This document shows, piece after piece, positions 59,401 through 64,000 of a DNA stretch of 64,000 bases. Both the position numbers and the translations under genes were made by a program. This DNA is from SIG565 sp964607025 (GTDB lineage Bacteria > Bacillota > Clostridia > Oscillospirales > Acutalibacteraceae): NCBI GenBank assembly GCA_964607025.1, contig CAZSIL010000004.1, positions 1-64,000 of the forward strand, read 5' to 3'. Position 1 is the stretch's first letter. Every line of letters starts with the position of its first letter. A model generated the notes under the pieces. That model was not told the DNA's origin, ran no database searches, and worked only from the letters and a program-made list of their open reading frames with translations.

Positions 59401-59942
59401 TCGAAAATATTGTGGTCTTGAATTTCTAAATAATAGTTGTTATCACCAAATACACGCTTAAACCAAAGTGCCGATTCTTTTGCTTTTTGATATTCATCTT
59501 TCATAATAAGACGAGGCAGTTCACCCGCCAGACACGCCGATAAGGCAATAAGCCCGTCGCTATGTTGTTCGAGCAATTCTTTGTCAATTCTCGGCTTACT
59601 GTAAAAACCTTCGATAAAGCCCGCGGATACCAGTTTTATAAGATTTTTATAGCCCGTTTCGTTTTTGCAAAGCAAAACAAGGTGATTATATTCACTGTCG
59701 TAAAATTTCTCCTTATCAAAGCGGCGGCGCGGTGCCACGTAAACCTCGCAACCGATAATCGGCTTTATGCCTTCCTGCTTTGCACATTTATAGAATTCAA
59801 CCGCACCGTACATAACACCGTGGTCGGTTATTGCCACAGCGGTTTGTCCTTGCTTTTTTGCAGCACAAATAAGGTCTTTTATGCGGCAGTTTCCGTCTAA
59901 AAGACTGTACTCGGTATGCACGTGCAAATGTACAAAGCTCAT
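56493..59942 (-). CDS. dnaE: DNA polymerase III subunit alpha (DnaE)
   Basis: 1149 residues. N-terminal PHP domain (FVHLHVHTEYSLLDG), the polymerase active site with PDFDIDF and GPGRGSGAAS, YAFNKGHAAAYG, helix-hairpin-helix, and an OB-fold region near the C terminus. This is the DnaE1/DnaE3 type that works beside PolC in Firmicutes. ATG 59942 lies just after the whiA stop; a GTG at 59951 overlaps it. Confidence 0.95.
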   Translation of the reverse strand: MSFVHLHVHTEYSLLDGNCRIKDLICAAKKQGQTAVAITDHGVMYGAVEFYKCAKQEGIKPIIGCEVYVAPRRRFDKEKFYDSEYNHLVLLCKNETGYKNLIKLVSAGFIEGFYSKPRIDKELLEQHSDGLIALSACLAGELPRLIMKDEYQKAKESALWFKRVFGDNNYYLEIQDHNIFEQKQVNAKLIQLSRETGIPLVATNDVHYIAKEDAEAHKVLLCIQTGKKLNDEDTLEFKTEEFYLKSEEEMLSIFSSVPDAVHNTAKIAELCSFDFEFGKIKLPYFDIGDQDHYEYFRKKCYDGLYKNYGSTPDKKVIERLEYELETINKMGYVDYYLIVADFVNYAKTHDIPVGPGRGSGAASIAAYCVGITGIDPIKYNLLFERFLNPERVSMPDFDIDFCFVNRQKVIDYVIDKYSSERVAQIVTFGTMAARAAVRDVGRVMDVPYALCDKVAKLIPQELKITIPVALKKSAELAALYQNDATVKKVIDMAIKLEGSPRNASTHAAGVVISDQAVDTYVPLAKNDDAIVTQYTMTALDELGLLKMDFLGLRNITIIDVTEKAIKKYAPEFDIEKISLDDTETLKMMANGYTDGVFQFESVGMKNVLRQFVPENIEDLIAILSLYRPGPMDSIPKYISNRHNPQNVTYLHPLLKPILEVTYGCIVYQEQVMQICRSLAGYSFGRADIVRRAMSKKKHDVMEKERNAFIYGETDENGNVLCEGAIKRGVPEHIAKEIFDDMSAFASYAFNKGHAAAYGVIAYRTAYLKCHYPAEYMAALFSSMLDSTGKISQYNAECKRLGLKILPPDVNRSFSLFHGEKDEIRFGLCALKNIGMGLIEKIIRERENGGEYTSMYDFCLRNASRDFNRRALETLIKSGAMDSLESSRKQMLYSIDTVLAAVDNEKRYRAAGQINLFDNAGVDTQTTFTLPEINEMPKSELLRLEKEATGIYLSGHPVENYETFARRMGAAKTEDILSGVYTDGQRVTLVALIEKIKPKMLKNGQMLCSASAEDLYGSIDLTIFNSAYTLYKPLLTENNILLISGKVSERDDKPTEIICDGISVIDEGKLTSFSRRAKKVYIKVPSINCAEVEKIKALLPRYKGDTPVILFCADNGKQFAVPDNMKIDDKSEIIGKIREIVGNSNIKTVE

Positions 59943-59947
59943 TTTAC

Positions 59948-60844
59948 TCACTTCCTGTTTTTAAAGTTCTTAGCAGTTTCAACTATTTTCCCCAGTCGGT
60001 GATTAAGTCCCGATTTACTGATGGATACACTGCAAAGTCGGCTAAGCTCATTAAGAGAAGCTTCGGGGTTTGCCATACGAAGTAACGCAATTTCCTTTAA
60101 ATCATCCGATAAAACATCGAACTTACCACTGTCAATCAAGTATTTAATGGCACCACGTTGTAGGATAGATGCTTCAACCGTTTTGGATAGGTTTAAATCA
60201 TCAACGTTGTTTTTGCGGTTTATGTTATTTCTTACTTCCTTTAAAATCTTAAGGTCAATAATTTGTAGCGTTACATTGCCCGCACCCATAACGGTTATAA
60301 GGTCTTCAATTTGTTCGCTTCTTTTATAGTAAAGTATATCTGAACCGGAGCGATTTATCCTTTTGGGTGGGAGACCGCGTGCGGTTAATATTTCACATAA
60401 AAAGTCGGCAAAATCATGGTTTTTAACACGAAATTCAAGACGGTATTCGGTTTGTGGCTCGGAAATATACCCACACGATAAGAACGCTCCGCGGATAAAT
60501 GCATCGCGGCAACAGTCCTTTTTTAGTATCATTTCGTTGATGAAATTATCCCCCGTAATGCCGAGCTTTAGCAAGATAAATCTGATAATTTCTTTGTCCG
60601 AAATCTCGACCTTGAACATAGGACGTTTTCCGTTTGAAGCCGATAGGGTGGGGCTTACAGCGAAGCACTTTTTTAATAAATATTCAAAGTTTTTTTGAAC
60701 ACACTCGTTGCTGCTGTGCACTGAAATTTTATCATATTTTAAAAAATGCCCGAAAAGCATCATACCGTAGCACTCGGCACGGCGGCAACACTCGGGCATT
60801 TTAATATCACAAAGTTGTTTCTTAAAATCGTACGAAAAAGACAT
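59948..60844 (-). CDS. whiA: WhiA-type DNA-binding protein
   Basis: 298 residues. An N-terminal LAGLIDADG-like part (ECCRRAECYGMMLFGHFLK, IRGAFLSCGYISEP, EFRVKNHDFADFL) and a C-terminal HTH (MANPEASLNELSRL, SGLNHRLGKIVE). It influences cell division and chromosome segregation in Gram-positive bacteria. ATG directly follows the murB stop codon. Confidence 0.94.
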   Translation of the reverse strand: MSFSYDFKKQLCDIKMPECCRRAECYGMMLFGHFLKYDKISVHSSNECVQKNFEYLLKKCFAVSPTLSASNGKRPMFKVEISDKEIIRFILLKLGITGDNFINEMILKKDCCRDAFIRGAFLSCGYISEPQTEYRLEFRVKNHDFADFLCEILTARGLPPKRINRSGSDILYYKRSEQIEDLITVMGAGNVTLQIIDLKILKEVRNNINRKNNVDDLNLSKTVEASILQRGAIKYLIDSGKFDVLSDDLKEIALLRMANPEASLNELSRLCSVSISKSGLNHRLGKIVETAKNFKNRK

Positions 60845-61756
60845 TTAGTTTTCCCCACGTCCTAAATAAATTACTTCTCGCTCTAATTTCACACCATTAT
60901 TTTCATAAACAGTATCTTGTATGTGTTTTATAAGGGCTTTAATATCACGGCTTGTAGCACCCGACTTGTTAATTACAAAACCCGCATGTTTCCTGCTTAC
61001 TTCGGCTCCGCCAACCGAGAAACCCTTAAGCCCGTTTTGCTCAATCAGTGCCCCCGCAAAATATCCTTCAGGGCGCTTAAAGGTACTGCCTGCACTAGGG
61101 TATTCAAGCGGTTGTTTGTCGCGACGTTTATTCATAAAACAAGTCATACGTTCTTTAATATTTTCTTTATCATCGTATTCTAGTTTGAATTTAGCCGATA
61201 GAATTATACATCCATTTGTTTTAAAAATTGAAGTTCGGTATCCGAGTGCCATATCGCTTGCTAAAATTTCTTTAATTTCCCCGTCGCACAAAACGGTTGC
61301 GGATACAATAATGTTTTTAATTTCACCGCCGTAGGCACCTGCGTTCATAAAAACGGCACCTCCAACAGTACCAGGTATTCCGTAAGCAAATTCGAGTCCT
61401 GACAGCCCGTTATCAAGCGCGGCAACACAAAGAGCGGAAAGTGACAAACCCGCATTGCAAGAAATAGTGCCATCAGGAAAAACGCTTATATTTGGTTGTT
61501 CGGAGAGTTTTAAAACAATGCCTTCGATACCATTGTCGGAAACTAATACGTTAGAGCCACGGCCGAGCACGGTTAAGGGGATATTATTTGCTTTACAAAA
61601 CTTATATACTGTAACAACATGGGCGTCGGTTTCAGCTGTTGCGAGAAACGCAGCATTGCCGCCCACCTTAAAAGAGGTATGGCGGCTCATGGGCTCATCT
61701 TTTAAAAATCTAATATTGTTTTTGCACAAAAAATCACAAATAATTTGGGCTTTCAT
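60845..61756 (-). CDS. murB: UDP-N-acetylenolpyruvoylglucosamine reductase
   Basis: 303 residues. FAD-binding motifs GRGSNVLVSDNGIEG and PGTVGGAVFMNAGAYGGE, and the active-site region YPSAGSTFKRPEGYFAG with catalytic Ser. Peptidoglycan precursor synthesis. In many Firmicutes rapZ and yvcK stand between murB and whiA; they are absent here. Confidence 0.95.
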   Translation of the reverse strand: MKAQIICDFLCKNNIRFLKDEPMSRHTSFKVGGNAAFLATAETDAHVVTVYKFCKANNIPLTVLGRGSNVLVSDNGIEGIVLKLSEQPNISVFPDGTISCNAGLSLSALCVAALDNGLSGLEFAYGIPGTVGGAVFMNAGAYGGEIKNIIVSATVLCDGEIKEILASDMALGYRTSIFKTNGCIILSAKFKLEYDDKENIKERMTCFMNKRRDKQPLEYPSAGSTFKRPEGYFAGALIEQNGLKGFSVGGAEVSRKHAGFVINKSGATSRDIKALIKHIQDTVYENNGVKLEREVIYLGRGEN

Positions 61757-61771
61757 AAATACCTCGGTTAT

Positions 61772-62722
61772 TTATTTTTTATAGAGATTGCAAAGCAGGG
61801 CAGCACCGATTATACCGGCATCGTTGCCAAGCTCGGCAATTTTAATTTCGGTACCTTCGCCATGTGCAAAGCAATTATCGGTAACAAATTTTCTAATGGG
61901 GGTAAGCAGTGTATCTCCTTCTTTTGAAATACCGCCACCGATACAAACCACTTCCGGTTGGAAAATATTAACCATATTGTATATACCGATGCTTAAATAT
62001 TCGATATATTGGTTGACTACATCGGTGCCTGTTTTATCGCCCTTGCGCATAGCGTCAAAAGCGGTCAGTCCGTTAACGTTTTCAAGTGTTCCTGCAATTT
62101 CCCACATAGCGCTATCCTTATTAAGCAACATAGCCGCTTTTGTTTGGCGTATAAGCGCAGAAGCTGAAGCGTATGCCTCAAAGCAACCCGCGTTTCCACA
62201 AGGGCATGGCTCACCGCCGTGTATCATAATTGTGTGGCCGAGCTCACCGCCTGCGTGTGTAGCGCCCGAGTAGATTTTGCCGTCTATAATAATACCGCCG
62301 CCAACGCCTGTACCGAGCGTTATCGCTATCATATGCTTTTTACCCTTGCCGACACCTGCAAGGAGTTCTCCGTACGCTGCGGCATTGGCATCGTTTTCGA
62401 TATAAAAATCATATCCCGTGCGGTCTTTTAACATAGGACATAACGGAACGTTTTCAAAATTAAGATTTTCAGCGCGGGTAACGACACCGGTGTCGGGGTC
62501 AAAAGAACCAGGAACGCCGACGCCCATAGACAAAATTTCTTTTGCATCAATACCGGCGTCTTTTATCGCCATTTGAGTTGCCTTGACAATATCTTCCACA
62601 ATCTCCTCGACACTTCTGTCGGCGTTTGTTTTCATTTTGCCACGGCCTATAATATTATAATTTTCATCAACAACACCCGTTGCAATATTAGTTCCGCCTA
62701 AATCAATTCCTAACCAATACAT
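61772..62722 (-). CDS. glk: Glucokinase, ROK family
   Basis: 316 residues. GIDLGGTNIATGVVD (ATP), GVPGSFDPDTG, and a zinc-type CPCGNAGCFEAYAS. Phosphorylates glucose. It lies between hprK and murB, which links sugar sensing and wall synthesis in one operon. Confidence 0.92.
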   Translation of the reverse strand: MYWLGIDLGGTNIATGVVDENYNIIGRGKMKTNADRSVEEIVEDIVKATQMAIKDAGIDAKEILSMGVGVPGSFDPDTGVVTRAENLNFENVPLCPMLKDRTGYDFYIENDANAAAYGELLAGVGKGKKHMIAITLGTGVGGGIIIDGKIYSGATHAGGELGHTIMIHGGEPCPCGNAGCFEAYASASALIRQTKAAMLLNKDSAMWEIAGTLENVNGLTAFDAMRKGDKTGTDVVNQYIEYLSIGIYNMVNIFQPEVVCIGGGISKEGDTLLTPIRKFVTDNCFAHGEGTEIKIAELGNDAGIIGAALLCNLYKK

Positions 62723-62732
62723 ACGTTCTCCT

Positions 62733-63686
62733 TTAAAATGCCTTAACTTCTACGTCTTCTTTGCCGTCACCCATACCGAGCTTGTTAAGTAAATCTTCTG
62801 CAGCATTGTAACCGAGCTTTTTCTGTCGGTTGTTCATTGCGGCAACTTCTATAATAACTGCAAGGTTACGTCCGGGTTTTACGGGTATTGTTAATGACGC
62901 AATATCAAGACCTAAAATTTCGGTGGTTTCACTTTCAAGTCCCATGCGGTCATAAACCTTGTTAACATCCCACGGTTCAAGTTTAATAACTAAATCAATT
63001 TTCTCTGTAAGTTTAACCGCACCCACACCGAATATACGACTTGCATTTATAATTCCGATGCCGCGCAGTTCTATAAAGTGGCGGATATTATCGGGGGCAG
63101 AACCCACAAGCGATTTGCTTGATACCTTGCGGATTTCAACAGCATCATCGGCGATAAGACGGTGTCCGCGTTTTACAAGCTCAATAGCGGTTTCACTTTT
63201 ACCAACACCGCTTTCTCCAAGCAGTAGTATACCTTCACCGTAAACTTCAACCAAAACACCGTGGCGAGTAATACGGGGAGCTAATTGCAGCTTCAAGAAA
63301 GCGATAAGAGATGCCATAAATTCCGACGTGCCCATACTTGTTCTGAGCAGCGCTATTCCGTATTTTTCGGCAAAGGGCTTTAGTTTATCGGCAATATCAA
63401 GTCCACGAGAAATAACGACTGCAGGTGGATTGTAGCCGAACAGTTTATTGACAACTTTTGTAAATTGCTCTTCATCCAATGTTTCGAGAAACGACGCCTC
63501 GGCTTTACCGAGAATCTGAATTCTATGGTTATCAAAAAACTCATAATAACCAATCATTTCAAGTCCCGGGCGGTTAACGTCCGAAGAATTAATCACTATT
63601 TCATCCGCGCTTTTCGGCAAAAAAACCGATTCAAGATTATGTTCTTTTATTATACGGCTGAGCGTTACAGTAAAGTCCTGATGCAT
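62733..63686 (-). CDS. hprK: HPr kinase/phosphorylase
   Basis: 317 residues. Walker A LLLGESGVGKSETAIELVKRG and the HprK signature ELRGIGIINASRIFG. Phosphorylates HPr on Ser-46 in catabolite repression. Start 63686 chosen because GAAAGGA lies at normal distance; an ATG at 63695 abuts that site. A -10-like TATAAT is about 40 bases upstream. Confidence 0.94.
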   Translation of the reverse strand: MHQDFTVTLSRIIKEHNLESVFLPKSADEIVINSSDVNRPGLEMIGYYEFFDNHRIQILGKAEASFLETLDEEQFTKVVNKLFGYNPPAVVISRGLDIADKLKPFAEKYGIALLRTSMGTSEFMASLIAFLKLQLAPRITRHGVLVEVYGEGILLLGESGVGKSETAIELVKRGHRLIADDAVEIRKVSSKSLVGSAPDNIRHFIELRGIGIINASRIFGVGAVKLTEKIDLVIKLEPWDVNKVYDRMGLESETTEILGLDIASLTIPVKPGRNLAVIIEVAAMNNRQKKLGYNAAEDLLNKLGMGDGKEDVEVKAF

Positions 63687-63765
63687 TGATTTCATCCTTT
63701 CGTCAACTTTATTATCTTCATTATACAGTAATAACCAAATAAAATAAAGTTTTTTTTGATTTTTC

Positions 63766-63794
63766 TTGATTAAATGCTAATAAAATTATATAAT
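63766..63794 (+). promoter_or_regulatory. Promoter of ychF
   Basis: TTGATT (63766-63771), 17 bp, TATAAT (63789-63794). Confidence 0.8.
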
Positions 63795-63829
63795 TATGCT
63801 TAGATGTTAATGATTCGGAGTGAAAAGTT

Positions 63830-64000
63830 ATGAAACTAGGTATCGTAGGTTTGCCAAACGTTGGCAAATCGACACTGTTTAATGCTATAACAAATGCGGG
63901 GGCAGCTTCGGCGAATTATCCATTTTGTACTATTGACCCCAACATCGGTGTGGTAGCCGTTCCCGATAGCCGCCTTGAGCGGTTAGCGCAAATGTATACG
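63830..64000 (+). CDS. ychF: Redox-regulated ATPase YchF, 5' part
   Basis: The first 57 codons of an Obg-family protein; the rest lies beyond the window. GIVGLPNVGKSTLFNAITNA is the P loop, followed by ANYPFCTIDPNIG and VPDSRLERLA, the YchF/Ola1 pattern. GGAG precedes ATG 63830. Confidence 0.93.
   Translation, partial: MKLGIVGLPNVGKSTLFNAITNAGAASANYPFCTIDPNIGVVAVPDSRLERLAQMYT

Overview
This 64 kb window is almost certainly chromosomal DNA of an anaerobic member of the Bacillota, class Clostridia, most likely an Oscillospirales-type gut or rumen bacterium. The evidence is the low-GC codon use, T-box leaders, HprK, WhiA, ferredoxin-dependent 2-oxoacid metabolism and an AraM-type glycerol-1-phosphate dehydrogenase. 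Most genes are ordinary core genes in short operons with clear sigma-A promoters (TTGACA/TATAAT, usually 17 bp apart) and hairpin terminators.

Region 1 (1-3.9 kb) is accessory. Immediately after the 3' end of a tRNA-Thr lies a tandem array of five unrelated small genes. Each sits behind a near-copy of one promoter, and four of the five also share the same Shine-Dalgarno block. Their junctions hold mirror-symmetric arrays of short repeats: either lateral mini-hairpins joined by complementary spacers, or five heptamers facing five inverted heptamers. Two junctions share an 83-bp flank with three mismatches. This looks like a gene-cassette array, and no recombinase is visible in the window.

Region 2 (3.9-7 kb) holds araM, nagB, a decayed transporter fragment and a GtrA-like protein. 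Region 3 (7-24 kb) is the metabolic centrepiece. Three T-box leaders, read here as Ile, Val and Leu specific, control acyl-CoA ligases with unusual N-terminal fusions, a four-subunit 2-oxoacid:ferredoxin oxidoreductase and a branched-chain aminotransferase. Together they suggest synthesis of Ile, Val and Leu from branched short-chain fatty acids: activation to acyl-CoA, reductive carboxylation, then transamination. The third operon also carries an isopropylmalate-synthase homologue that has lost its catalytic motifs. MetY and an acetyl-type MetA follow.

Region 4 (24-36 kb) contains feoAB, bioY and a biotin ligase on the minus strand, then a small operon with a macro-like protein, a low-molecular-weight phosphatase and DUF5662, a GH20 hexosaminidase, rsmD-coaD and a coiled-coil protein, and pyk-glyA. 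Region 5 (36-45 kb) contains a phosphoesterase, an AEC transporter, guaB, rpsB-tsf, tmRNA and smpB, and an amino-acid ABC transporter with two ARG-box-like sites. Region 6 (45-64 kb) contains an overlooked 40-residue Asn/Gln/Lys-rich ORF, tatD-metG, an O-antigen-ligase-like protein, a P-type-ATPase-like protein lacking catalytic residues, rlmB, eno, mscL-alr, the pfkA-dnaE-whiA-murB-glk-hprK block, and the start of ychF.
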